From assembly GCF_902148855.1 (NCBI RefSeq), contig NC_043969.1:30013853-30077852 (forward strand): 64,000 bases of DNA. Direction: 5' to 3'. Within the stretch, counting starts at the first letter, position 1. Every line of letters begins with the position of its first letter. The DNA is from Sphaeramia orbicularis. Lineage: Eukaryota; Chordata; Actinopteri; Kurtiformes; Apogonidae. The notes below the pieces were generated by a model, which saw nothing but the letters and a program-made list of their open reading frames with translations, made no database searches and was not told the DNA's origin. A program made the position numbers and the translations under genes. Positions 10,487-22,502 of this stretch are shown one piece after another.

Positions 10487-13400
10487 ATGATGGTTGCACA
10501 CATGTGGCCAGAGCAGGGTTGGGCACTCCTGCACCTACTACTGGTGGCATCTTTTACACAGGCTGATGAGTCGGTTTGTCTGCAGAGAGGGGATCCTGAA
10601 CTCCCCCAACTGTCTATGGAGGGAGACATTATGTTAGGAGGAATCTTTTCTTTTCACAGTAGCTGGAAAAACAGACAGAACACCTACATGCACAAACCAC
10701 TACCACTGCAGTGCATAAGGTAAGTTTCACTATAGATAGATTCTTGAGGGTAAATATGATAATGAACAATAAGAAAATGTTAAAATGACAAATTATTTCT
10801 GTATAAATATGTGTATTATTAAATATGTGCACTTTCTTACTATCTGGTTGTAGTTTGAACTTCAGAGAGTTCCAGTTTGCTCAAGCCATGTTATTTGCAA
10901 TAGAGGAGATTAATAACAGCACAGACCTACTGCCTGGAATAACTCTAGGGTATAAGATGTATGACTCCTGTGGCTCTATTGCTGTAGGAGTGAGGGTGGC
11001 ACTGGCCTTAACTAATGGTAATGAAGCAGTATTTGCACCCTCTGAGACACCCTGTACTAGACCTGCACAAGTACAGGCCATTATGGGAGAGACGTCCTCC
11101 TCTCCTTGTATGGCCATATCTACCGTCATCGGACCCTTTCATATACCTATGGTGGGTAGGAATGATTAAAAGTACATTTAATTTGTTATATGTAGGTGTT
11201 ATTCTACCTGGTAATATTGTGTACACAGAGTGAATGTTATTCACATATTTATTGCATAATATATGTCATTCTTCTTCCTAGATCAGCCACTTTGCCACCT
11301 GTGCTTGTCTTAGTGATAAAGTCAAATACCCATCATTCCTCAGAACAATACCCAGTGACTACTATCAAAGCAGAGCCCTGGCCCAGCTGGTCAAACACTT
11401 TGGCTGGACTTGGGTGGGAGCTGTTAGAACCAATGATGATTATGGAAATAATGGGATGGCTACATTTATAGAAGCTGCAGAGCAGCTGGGGATCTGTCTG
11501 GAGTATTCTGTAGCCTTATTTAGAACAGATCCACTAGAAAAATTACAAAAAATAATTAATATCATCAAGACTTCCACATCCAAAGTGATTGTTGCTTTTC
11601 TCTCCCACATGGATATGGATGTATTAATCCATCAACTGTCGTATCACAACATGACTGGATACCAGTGGGTAGGAAGTGAGAGCTGGATATTTGACTCACA
11701 GATTGCAGTTATGGACAAACATCACATTCTGGATGGAGCTATAGGTCTGTCCATCCCTGAAGCACATGTCAGTGGAATGAAAGAGTTCATTTTAGATGTG
11801 AAGCCACTCAATTTATCTGGTAAAAAGTTGTTTACAGAATTCTGGGAGACGTTATTCAGCTGTACATTCAAACAGAAAAAAATATTAGATTATAATCAGA
11901 AAGCATGTACAGGAGATGAAGATCTGAATGAAGTCCACAACAGTTTCACTGATATGTCACTCATGCCCATCTTTAACAATGTCTATAAAGGAGTGTATGC
12001 TGTGGCCCATGCACTGCATAATATACTTGACTGTAATAGAACGTGCAATAACAAGGTGCAATTAGATCCTTTTACGGTGAGTTCATGAATGAAGATGTGA
12101 GGTCTATTTCTTATTTTATTTATTTATTTTTTTGCATTTGATTTATTCTTTTTGTTTTAATCGAAGAACCACTAATGGTTTGGAAGTACAGTAACTGAAT
12201 TGGATTCTATCGTTGCAGATTTTACAACACATAAAACAGATTAAGTTCAAAACTAAGGAAGGAGATGAGGTTTATTTTAATGAGAATGGAGACCCTGCAG
12301 CAAAGTATGAAATAATTAACTGGCAGCCCACACAAACTGGTATTGTGGACTTTGTCACAGTTGGTCTATATGATGCCTCTTTACCTGCAGACAGACAACT
12401 CAACCTAGAAAATATAACTTTAATTTGGGCACAAAACTCACTGCAGGTAAAGTACTATTTTGTCCCGTTAATGTAATATATATGTATTTTTTTCTATATA
12501 TTTCACAAGAGTATAGAATTAACTAAATTAAATTGTTATTTATGTCAAAGTAGACATAATTATGTGTTACCTAATATATATCTATTTTCATCCAGGTTCC
12601 TCTGTCAGTTTGCAGTGAGAACTGTCCCCCAGGAACTCGTAAGGTTCTGCAGAAAGGAAAACCTGTCTGTTGCTACGACTGTATACGATGTGCAGAGGGA
12701 GAATTCAGTAACGTTACAGGTCAGAAATAACACATGATATGGTTATGTTAATATCAGATATATATTTTAAAAGTCATTATCTTAGTCTTAAATGTGTGAC
12801 TAAGTTAGGTGATTCAACAAATAAAAAATATTTTAATAAAACACACAGTAGTGCAACAGTAAATGTTTCAACAAGGTCAGATCTCACAGTTAAAAAGGGG
12901 GATTTGGGATAAAAGGACTCAAAAAGTTCACTAATCTTGTATATGCTGTTTTATGCTATCCCCACCATGATTCAGCCTTTAGAAGTATGCCACATGAGTA
13001 AACGAATGGAAAATTTCACCCATATTTGCATCAGTGCACAATAAACTGTACTGCATGTTGCATCAACCATATTTTTGTCAATAGTTACTGACACCAAGTT
13101 ATATTAAAGTTTTAGTTTTACAGTGTGAAGAGTAAGTTGTCTTCAAGCTCTCAATCATGTATTATCTTGTATTCACATAATGTGGTGTTGGTCTCAAATA
13201 CTTAGAGGGCGACCAACACAGGACATGTTCATGTGACTGATTCTTTTACAGATTCTATCACCTGTGAACGATGCCCTTCTGAATTCTGGTCTAATGAGAA
13301 AAGAGATGCCTGTGTGAAGAAGGAGACTGAGTTTCTGTCTTATGAAGAAATTATGGGATGTCTGCTCACTGCAGCATCTTTATTTGGAACATGCATGACT

Positions 13401-14165
13401 TGTCTTGTGGCATGCATTTTCTTCAGATACAGGAAAACTCCTATTGTCAGGGCCAACAACGCTGAGCTGAGTTTCCTGCTGCTCTTCTCTTTAACCCTGT
13501 GTTTCCTGTGTTCTCTGACCTTCATCGGCCAACCATCTGAATGGTCCTGCATGCTCCGTCACACAGCTTTCGGCATCACCTTCGTCCTCTGCATCTCTTG
13601 TGTTCTTGGTAAAACTATAGTGGTGTTAATGGCCTTCAGGGCTACACTTCCAGGCAGTAATGTGATGAAATGGTTTGGGCCTGTTCAACAGAGACTCAGT
13701 GTTGTGGGATTTACTCTCATACAGGTGCTGATATGTATCCTCTGGTTAACCATTTCTCCCCCTTTTCCTTTTAAAAACTTTAAGGATTTCAAGGACAAAA
13801 TCATCATCGAGTGTGCTCTGGGCTCTGCTATAGGCTTCTGGGCTGTACTCGGGTACATTGGACTTTTAGCTTTGTTATGTTTCGTTCTTGCTTTTCTGGC
13901 TCGGAAGCTGCCTGATAACTTCAATGAAGCCAAATTTATAACCTTCAGCATGTTGATATTCTGTGCAGTCTGGATCACTTTTATTCCAGCTTATGTCAGC
14001 TCTCCAGGGAAGTTCAGTGTTGCAGTGGAAATATTTGCTATTCTGGCCTCTAGTTTTGGACTTCTCATTTGTATTTTTATTCCAAAATGTTATATAATCT
14101 TATTAAAACCAGAAAAGAATACAAAAAAGAACATGATGGGGAAGGGGCAACCAAAAACATCATGA
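10487..14165 (+). CDS. Gene C: OlfC/V2R-like olfactory receptor, complete (863 aa)
   Basis: Exons: 10487-10719, 10854-11151, 11282-12076, 12219-12446, 12596-12719, 13252-14165. The signal peptide follows [12 protein letters not shown]; an in-frame ATG at 10454 would add 11 residues. Lobe 2 has the same DMD-type module as B and E ([20 protein letters not shown]). The acidic loop of exon 3 reads [15 protein letters not shown] and is distinct from other copies. Exon 6 has the GQPSEW first extracellular loop and KNFKDFKDK second loop, and ends KGQPKTS, a tail it shares with I although their loops differ. Intron 5 (532 bases) is plain AT-rich sequence. A polyadenylation signal candidate is at 14296. 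Confidence 0.94.
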
Positions 14166-14458
14166 TGTCTGTGGCATAATACACAGTTCAGGTGCAATTG
14201 TTGCTCAGTTACAGTAATGCAATGTACTTAATTATATTGTAAGAACAGGAAAAGAGTTTGACGATAAAGATGTAATTTTTAAGAAACATCCTAGTAATAA
14301 AAGATAGAGTTCACTTGGTCTTACCATTAAAATACTGTGTAAACATCAAGGTACAGTATATTAGTGCAATAATTTCCGTTTATTAGCCCATTAATCTGAC
14401 ACTTTTACATAAATTCAGATTATTGCTACTCAGATATATACATGTAATAAGTGAGTAG

Positions 14459-14605
14459 CTGCAGCCCTGTGATGAACTGGCGACACATCCAGGGTGTACC
14501 TCACCTTCGCCCATATGTAGCTGGGATAGACTCCAGCACCACTGCGACCTTCTCGAGCATAAATCGGTTCAGAAGATGAATGAATGAATGAACAAATGAA
14601 GTGAT
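14459..14605 (+). mobile_element. Non-LTR retrotransposon 3' tail fragment (LINE-2-like)
   Basis: The stretch 'ccctgtgatgaactggcgac...ccagggtgtacc...agctgggatagactccagc...' ending in 'atgaatgaatgaatgaac' matches from memory the 3' end and short tandem tail of a LINE group very common in fish genomes. Only about 145 bases of tail are present, as expected of a 5'-truncated insertion. The clade assignment is tentative. Confidence 0.6.
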
Positions 14606-14860
14606 TAGCTGCTTATTACATGGGACATTTACAGTTTTAAATGGTGTTAAAGTCTCACAAACTGAAAGAAAACCAGCAGTGATAAAGTGTAATTCATATA
14701 CAAATGAAACATAATGCCTAAACTACTGACGACACACCAAGCATAATCCAGACAGCATTTGATTCACTTATTTCTACCAGAGCACAAAGAAAAATTTCAG
14801 AAATATATGTTCTTCTAAAAGGCATCACCTACTGCTGTGTTAGACGCTTGGCAGTGATAG

Positions 14861-14907
14861 ATAAGTAAGCAAGTAAGTAAGTAAATAAATAAATAAATAA
14901 ATAAATA
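14861..14907. repeat. (AAGT)n / (AAAT)n microsatellite
   Basis: Five or six AAGT units pass directly into about six AAAT units, a compound tetranucleotide repeat. Confidence 0.85.
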
Positions 14908-15184
14908 GCCATATTTTGTTAATTACAAGTATAGAGCTCAAAGGTTGAGATTGAGCTGTTGGCCCTCAGTTGGATCAATGTTTACTTGCATAAATGAACA
15001 TTATGATTAAACAAGAAGCTATAAAATTCAAGGAATATATATGTCTGAATTATCTTGACAGTATTTCTATCAACACCAACGTTATAACAATTTTATCCAC
15101 TAATTTTGTTGGACACAAATTTAAGATGTACTTATTGTAGCCATATATTTTTACTAAACATAGCATATCCCTTACTCCACATTT

Positions 15185-15186
<2 letters not shown>

Positions 15187-15232
<46 letters not shown>

Positions 15233-15438
15233 TAAAGCTGCAAGCAGCATTGGGCGGGACCTCGCACTCTGGCCGGGTTCCCCCTCCCATGCTGCCACCT
15301 GTTACCGGTCACACCTCCCTCCATCCATTCTTGTAATAGCAGTAATAGTAGTAATATTAATAGCAGTAGTAGTAGATGTAGTTGTAGTATAAATAGCAGT
15401 AGTTGTAGTAGTGTCACACACACGGTTGCTATGGACTC

Positions 15439-15485
<47 letters not shown>

Positions 15486-15542
15486 AATGAGAGAGAGAAT
15501 CAGTTCTAATCAGTTTTTATATTATCCAGGTTGGATCTGTAA

Positions 15543-15583
<41 letters not shown>

Positions 15584-17109
15584 ATAGCAGTAGTCTCACA
15601 CACATACACACACACAGACACACCTATACACACACACACACACACACACACAGTTGCTATGGACTCTACATGGTTGCTAGGGGAGCATAAACATGGCAGG
15701 TGCACCTGATCACCACTAACGACCTGTAGAGGAGACATGAACTCCAAAACCACCTGTCAAACAAACTGACGTCAATCCATATCCGTACGTCCTATCTGAA
15801 AAATTCTTGCACATCAGGCTTTTTGAAAGTGTATTGAACGTTTTAATATATAATATGATGAAACAAAGTCAGAACTGAATAAGCAGTGACTGTACGAAGG
15901 TGGAGTTAGTCAAACATGTGAGTGAGATAAATTTAACATGGGAGAGAATGAGAGAAAAATCATCAATTGTTGCGCTTGGAGGCCCGTAGATCAAAAACTA
16001 AACACTTTAAGATTAAAATGTGAACAGTATTTGAAAGAAAAGAGTTTTTTCCTACATTTTGATGTATAATTTGTTACTGAAACCCACAAATATGAGAGTT
16101 ATGATGAGTTGTTTGTTGACTTTCTAACAAAAAAAGCCTCTCCACTCTGTTTGAGCAGGAAGATTTCAGCCAATCAGCTGTCAGCATGTGTGTGCACGAG
16201 CATGTTCATGTCACATGGCTCCTATAGATGACACATGTGAGTCAATTAAATACAGTTAATAGTGCAGGTCAGTCAGACACCACTTCTCACATAAATTGCT
16301 GTTAATCCAAAACCGTATATCGTATCTCAAAATTTTTGCACAGGAGACTTCTGCTGTGTTTTGTGAACATTTCAATATAAAATATGTGGGGGAAAAGTCC
16401 AAACTGAATTTTCAGTTTTAGACTTTGCAACTTTCAGGGCTTATAAAAAAAAAAAAAAAAAAAAATTAAGACAGTTATGAAAAAAGTGCAAGATCACTTT
16501 TTTGAGAAGGGTTCACTCTATCTTTTGGTGCTATTTAGAAGCCAATACACAAACGGTGTCATACGAGTTAGTTTTAGAAATGTTATCTTGAAAGGCATAT
16601 TGCGAACTTCCTGTTGGAGTTAGCTCATAGGTGTCAGGGTTTGATTTGATGGGCTTGATGAGACAAAACTTTTGATGTTGGTTTCGTGTGTCTATGACAT
16701 TCCTACTGGAAGTTTGTATGCGAGCATTTTATTTTGAAAGGCAAATTCTGAACTTCCTGTTGGAGTTAGGTCATGGGTATCAGTGTATGATTTGTTGGGC
16801 TTGATGAGACAAAAATTTTGGCGTTTGTTTCATGTTCCTACAACGTTCCTACTGGCCACTAAGGCCATTTTTGTGTATCTAGGGGGTGCTAGAGAGCTTA
16901 TTTTGGCACCTATGGGGTAAATTTTTACATTTTATAAAATTTTTCACCGGACCTGACATACATGCCAAATTTGGTGAGTTTTTGAGTATGTTTAGGGGGT
17001 CAAATTCCAGTTTATTTTGTCTCGGTATACTAATAATAATAAAAACGAACGAAATACAATAGGGCCTTGCTTTCAAGGTTTCAGTTTCGGTCCCTTTCGG
17101 CTCGGTCCC

Positions 17110-17139
<30 letters not shown>
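15187..17139. repeat. Composite interspersed repeat bounded by (AAT)n, with nested microsatellites
   Basis: The block starts with an (AAT)n run (15187-15231), then 'aaagctgcaagcagcattgg', and ends with another (AAT)n run (17110-17139). Inside are (AGT)n-like runs at about 15331-15412 and 15541-15582, (GT)n at about 15442-15482 and (CA)n at about 15598-15652. A passage near 15775-15885 recurs in diverged form near 16300-16400 (cgta...cctatctgaaaaattcttgc type). The later part (ctagggggtgctagagagc, gccaaatttggtgagtttttg) resembles a large repeat family abundant in teleosts. No coding frame is present; the family is not named with confidence. Confidence 0.6.
16588..16858. repeat. Two direct copies of a ~145-base unit inside the composite repeat
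   Basis: A unit beginning 'ttgaaaggca...gaacttcctgttggagttag' and containing 'gggcttgatgagacaaaa' and 'cattcctactgg' occurs twice in a row, about 145 bases apart, with moderate divergence. The duplication therefore predates recent events. Confidence 0.8.
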
Positions 17140-17140
<1 letters not shown>

Positions 17141-17600
17141 CTGTGGAATGACAAAGAGGGTCCCACCTAAGGATCAGAGGTCATGACCTAGCTGATACGA
17201 GGTCAGCATTTCTGTTATGTCATATGAGCCAGACCCAGATGTACTTTAAAAGTGATGTTTAATGTTTTATGATTTAATGTTGTACTTTATGAAGTGGTTC
17301 TTCAGACTTCTTCCAGTGTGCTTAAACTGTTGTAAACTAACTGCTGTGTTGTAAAGCGCTGTAATAGAATTTTTTTTTTTTTTCCAATTTTTCAAACTTC
17401 AGAAATGAATGAAATTAAAATGCAGACTTTCAGAATGTAAAATATAATATAACTGAAAAGATGATAAAGGTTGATTTCTTTCTAATTTTATTTTATATTA
17501 CATGGTCCTTATTCCAGTTTGGGTACTTCCTACCAACTAATATGTCAGTGAACAAAGACTAAACAAAATGATCTTACTAATGCATGTGTGGCATTAAATG
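17140..17600. other. Intergenic C-D remainder, nothing recognised
   Basis: AT-rich sequence with a short T run near 17370 leading into the gene D promoter. No further feature was seen. Confidence 0.5.
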
Positions 17601-17608
17601 TATAAATA
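17601..17608 (+). promoter_or_regulatory. TATA box of gene D
   Basis: TATAAATA in ttaaatgtataaatagt. An in-frame ATG at 17613 lies only 5 bases after the box and so would precede the expected transcription start; starts at 17643 or 17676 are plausible. Confidence 0.75.
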
Positions 17609-17675
17609 GTACATGCTCCGGCTGCTCAGTAAGGTTCATGTGATGCCTCCCAGTGGTTTAGAGGTCTTAGATAGT

Positions 17676-20600
17676 ATGACGGCTGCACAAATGTGGCCAG
17701 TGCAGGGTTGGGCACTTCTGCACCTTCTCCTGGTGGTGTCTTTTTTACAGGCTGATGAGCTAGTTTGCAGACAAAGAGGTGATCCTGAAAACCCTCAACT
17801 GTCTAAGGATGGTGACATTGTGTTAGGAGCAATTTTAGCCTTTCACAACAACTGGGAAAACAGACTGGATACGCACAAGACCAAACCACTACCACTACAG
17901 TGCACTAGGTAAGTTACATGAAAACATATTAGGCCTAAGATATTATAAAATGAGACATAATTTGTGTTTTACAGCACATATTTTCTGCCACTATATAAAC
18001 TTTAAAGTATATTAATAAATGTGAGTAGATTCTTTGAAATTAATATGATACAAACTAATAAGTAAATATTAAAATAAGACATTATTTCTGTGTTTAATTA
18101 ACTATGTGCACTTTCTTACTATGTGGTTATAGTTTGAACTTCAGAGGGTTCCAGTATGCTCAAGCTATGCTGTTTGCTATAAAAGAGATTAATAACAGCA
18201 CAGACCTACTGCCTGGAATCTCTCTGGGTTATAAAATGTATGATTCCTGTGCCTCCGTGGCCAGAGGAGTGAAGGTGGCACTGGCCTTAACTAATGGTAA
18301 TGAAGAGGTATTTCTTATGTCTGAGACACCATGTACCAGACCAGCTCAAACACAGGCCATAATAGGAGACGTATACTCCTCTCTTTGCATGGCTATAGCT
18401 ACTGTCATTGGACCCTTTTATATTCCTATGGTGGGTATGACTGACTCAAATTAAATACTATTCTAACTGCCCTGGTAATATAAACACTTCATATTTTATT
18501 ATTGATCTTTGCTGTGAAATACATGTCATTCTTCTTCCTAGATCAGCCACTTTGCCACCTGTGCTTGTCTTAGTGATAAAGTCAAATACCCATCATTCCT
18601 CAGAACAATACCCAGTGACTACCATCAAAGCAGAGCCCTGGCCCAGCTGGTCAGATACTTTGGCTGGACTTGGGTGGGAGCTGTTAGAAACAATGATGAT
18701 TATGGAAATAATGGCATGGCCACATTCATAGAAACTGCAGAACAGCTGGGGATCTGTCTGGAGTACTCTGTATCCATGTTTAGAACAGATCCACCAGAAA
18801 AAATAAAAAACATTGTTGACATAATCAGCCGTTCCACTTCCAAAGTGATTGTTGCTTTCCTTTCTGCCAAGGAAGTCCATGTACTAATAAGTAAAATGTC
18901 TGAGTACAACCTGACTGGATACCAGTGGGTCGGCACTGAGGCCTGGATATTTGATTCTAAAACGGCTGCTATGGACACACATCACATTCTGGATGGAGCT
19001 ATAGGTCTGTCCATCCCTGAAGCACATGTCAGTGGCATGAAAGAGTTCATGCTGGATGTGAAGCCACTCAATTCTTCTGGAAATGAATTATTTACAGAAC
19101 TCTGGGAGAAATTATTCAACTGTAAATTCAAACAAAATCATAATCAGAGAGTATGTACTGGAGATGAAGATATATCTGAAGTCCACAACAGTTTCACTGA
19201 TATGTCACTCATGCCCATCTTCAACAATGTCTATAAAGGAGTGTATGCTGTGGCCCATGCGCTGCATAATATACTTGGCTGTAATAGAACATGTAATAAA
19301 AAAATACAGTTAGATCCATTCACGGTGAGTTCAACACTGAAGTCTCCAGTTACAGTCTTGTGAAAAGTTTAAAAAAAAAAAAAAAGAGGTTTTAGAAATC
19401 TTTGTTGGCTGTTTGAATGATAATTGTTTATGTTCTAGATTTTGCAACAGATAAAAAAAGTTCGGTTCAAAACTAAGGAAGGAGATGAGGTTTACTTTAA
19501 TGAGAATGGAGACCCTGCAGCAAAGTATGAAATAATTAACTGGCAGCCCACACAAAATGGTATTGTGGATTTTGCCACAGTTGGGCTTTATGATGCTTCC
19601 TTACCTGCAGACAGACAGATGAAACTAAAAAACAAAACTCTAAGTTGGGCAAAAAACTCAGAATTGGTAAGCTGTTATAAACTCAGTTTAATTTCATCTC
19701 ATTCAAGAAAGTTATTAAAAATAAATTGCAACAACAGCATATAGTATAATTAGGCAAAAAAGAAATACCAAAGGATTTTCTCTAATATAATTGTTTTATT
19801 CATCCAGGTTCCTTTGTCAGTTTGCAGTGAGAAGTGTCCCCCAGGAACTCGGAAGGTTCTCCAGAAAGGAAAGCCAGTCTGCTGTTATGACTGTATACGA
19901 TGTGCAGAAGGAGAATTCAGCAACATTACAGGTCAGGAATAATAAGTACACAACATTTACATTAAACACCAGTTATAATAAACAAATATCAGTAAACAAA
20001 AAAACAAAATTGTAAATGTGATGAGTAGTGGCATTTTTGGATAAATCCATATGGTGAAACTTCACGTCTTCAAGGTCTTGGCTGTCTGTTATTTATTGGA
20101 AGTATAATGTGATATCTGCCTCAGATATGTATGGAACTCTGCAAAGAGATTTAATGTCAATCAATTTATTCACAGATTCTATCACCTGTGAACGATGCCC
20201 TCCTGAATTCTGGTCTAATGAGAAAAGAGATGCCTGTGTGAAGAAGGAGACTGAGTTTCTGTCTTATGAGGAAATTATGGGATGTCTGCTCACTGCAGCA
20301 TCTTTATTTGGAACATGCATGACTTGTCTTGTGGCATGCATTTTCTTCAGATACAGGAAAACTCCTATTGTCAGGGCCAACAACGCTGAGCTGAGTTTCC
20401 TGCTGCTCTTCTCTTTAACCCTGTGTTTCCTCTGTTCTCTGACCTTCATCGGCCAACCATCTGAATGGTCCTGCATGCTCCGTCACACAGCTTTCGGCAT
20501 CACCTTCGTCCTCTGCATCTCTTGTGTTCTTGGTAAAACTATAGTGGTGTTAATGGCCTTCAGGGCTACACTTCCAGGCAGTAATGTGATGAAATGGTTT

Positions 20601-21089
20601 GGGCCTGTTCAACAGAGACTCAGTGTTGTGGGATTTACTCTTATACAGGTGTTGATTTGTATCCTTTGGTTAGCCATTTCTCCACCTTTTCCTTTTAAAA
20701 ATTTCAAGCAATTTAACAACAAAATCATCATTGAGTGTGCTCTGGGCTCTGCTATAGGCTTCTGGGCTGTACTCGGGTACATTGGACTTTTAGCTTTGTT
20801 ATGTTTCGTTCTTGCTTTTCTGGCTCGGAAGCTGCCTGATAACTTCAATGAAGCCAAATTTATAACCTTCAGCATGTTGATATTCTGTGCAGTCTGGATC
20901 ACTTTTATCCCAGCTTATGTCAGCTCTCCAGGGAAGTTCAGTGTTGCAGTGGAAATATTTGCTATTCTGGCCTCTAGTTTTGGACTTCTCATTTGTATTT
21001 TTGCTCCAAAATGTTACATAATCATACTGAAACCAGAGAAGAATACAAAAAAGAGCATGATGGGTAAGGGCGGCTCAAAATCATTATAA
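17676..21089 (+). CDS. Gene D: OlfC/V2R-like olfactory receptor, complete (859 aa)
   Basis: Exons: 17676-17908, 18133-18430, 18542-19324, 19439-19666, 19808-19931, 20176-21089. Exon 3 is 783 rather than 795 bases because four codons are missing from the variable acidic loop ([13 protein letters not shown]), an in-frame change. Lobe 2 has the other module type ([20 protein letters not shown] followed by WVGTEAW). N-terminal differences include WPVQGW in the signal region and [12 protein letters not shown]. Exon 4 ends in NSEL rather than NSLQ. Exon 6 combines GQPSEW with KNFKQFNNK and has LAISPP where other copies have LTISPP; the tail MGKGGSK is shared with B. The start could also be ATG 17643. 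Intron 5 is short (244 bases). Confidence 0.93.
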
Positions 21090-21261
21090 TGACTGTTTAC
21101 AGTAAAACATGATTAATGGTGGCATTTTGTTTCAAATGACATTTTAATACATGTATTTAGCACTGTTTAGCTGGATAATGTTAAATTTAAGGCAATAAGG
21201 ATCCAAATACAAACAAAAACAATGGGGTATTTGTGTCTTTGTCAATGTCATGTGACAAAGA

Positions 21262-21322
21262 TTTCTATTCTATTCTATTCTATTCTATTCTATTCTATTC
21301 TATTCTATTCTATTCTATTCTA
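21262..21322. repeat. (TTCTA)n microsatellite
   Basis: About twelve near-perfect pentanucleotide units. Its reverse complement (TAGAA)n appears as (GAATA)n at 57240 next to a repeat body; here no repeat body is evident. Confidence 0.9.
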
Positions 21323-21633
21323 AATGGATTGTGTTTGACTGATTTAAAATGTAATATTTAGTTGTATTTGCTAAACACTGATAAAACCTAAACAATTGAA
21401 ATGTGTTAACTATTAAATGGGCATATGTCACATTGGGTTTCAGTAAATATTTTCATGGTTTTATGGTTTGACTTCTATGTGTCATTCCCTTGTGAATGAG
21501 CAGGTCATGTGAGGTTGATATTGACCCTTTGTATCAACAACACAGTTATCACATGACTAGGGGCACAACGCCATGGTGGACAGCAAAAGCGACACAGCAA
21601 ACAAACAAAAGGAGCGATTGATGATTTTAAACG

Positions 21634-21897
21634 ATGGCTAGCAGCACTGAAAATAATGTTTCGGAGTTGTCCTTTGAAGTGACTCAGCTTACAGTAGAGC
21701 ACAAAGAACGCTATTTGGAGAAGCTAGTGATAGCAGGGCTAGCTACTGACCTATACCTTCTCCCTCCTGATATGTTTACAGATCTAGAAAAATTCACCAG
21801 TCTATCGGAGTTTAATGCACATGATCTGTACCAGTATGTTATAAATGGAGTGTCCCCATACACAGGTGCTGATCTAAAAGCATACAAACGTCTGGGT
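21634..21897 (+). pseudogene. N-terminal fragment of a YqaJ/SWIM-associated transposon protein
   Basis: The frame starts MASSTENN and ends with LYQYVINGVSPYTGADLKAY and three more residues before a hAT-like MITE supplies the stop codon. The latter motif resembles, from memory, a conserved segment (roughly 'iYnYLi..pspyT.eeLKAYKsL.ay') found upstream of the YqaJ nuclease domain in proteins highly repeated in fish and cnidarian genomes. Family-like codons resume immediately beyond the inserted MITE, but only for a few residues. No nuclease core is present. It is probably the gene remnant of the enclosing ISL2EU-like element rather than a host gene. Confidence 0.5.
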
Positions 21898-22494
21898 TAG
21901 GAGTGTAAGAAAATATTGGTTGCGCAATATATCATGATATTTTATTTCACAATACTGTATCGATATTAAAAAGTACTGTATCGATATTTTTAGGTATTTT
22001 TTGAGACGCAGATATGAGGGAGGTTCATTTTTGTTTTTCTTTTTTGTTTATATTTTGTTTATTATTATTTAACACTGTTTTATTAAATAAAGGTTAGTTG
22101 AAGCATCTTAAAAGCACTTTTTACTGTCTGAGAGTGGCAGATTTTAGTTCCTTTGTTGGGATTGCACAAAAATAATGTTCTGATGTTAGTTCTGAACTAA
22201 TAGAATATGAACATTTGAACAGAATCTTAAACTGTAATGTCTGTAAAACATCATTTAAGTTGTAACAGAGTAATATTTTGTGATGTAGCATCAGATCCTG
22301 TTGTGATCAAATTAAAAAAAAAAAAGTATTTTGTGCGTATTTCTAGTGTAATTCAATTCTTCAAGGAAATAATCATTTTTAAAAAAGAAACAAACAAAAA
22401 ATTGCCTTTTCAACAGTACCGTGATATATCGTATTGTGATCCTAGTGTTGTGATTTGTATCATATCACCAAATTCTTGCCAATACACAGCTCTA
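21898..22494. mobile_element. hAT-like MITE nested in the ISL2EU-like element
   Basis: The 597-base segment is flanked by 8-base near-duplicates GTCTGGGT (21890-21897) and GTCTGGAT (22495-22502), one mismatch. It begins taggagtgtaag and ends cacagctcta, weakly inverted ends of the kind 'TAGrGsTGT'. Both ends are rich in 'atcgatat' / 'gatatatcgtattgtgat' words characteristic of a common teleost MITE. The first three bases of the element form the stop codon of the interrupted ORF. Confidence 0.7.
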
Positions 22495-22502
22495 GTCTGG
22501 AT

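Noticed and set aside
10881-11129. Minus-strand frames opposite exons 2 and 3 in several genes
   Set aside because: Shadows of the receptor exons; splice phases and inter-copy comparison support only the + strand.
15445-15690. Frames coding for long Val-Cys or Ser runs
   Set aside because: Translated GT, CA and AGT microsatellites.
17613-17675. Longer N terminus of gene D starting at 17613
   Set aside because: The ATG is only 5 bases after the TATA box and should not be transcribed; the extension is not shared by other copies.
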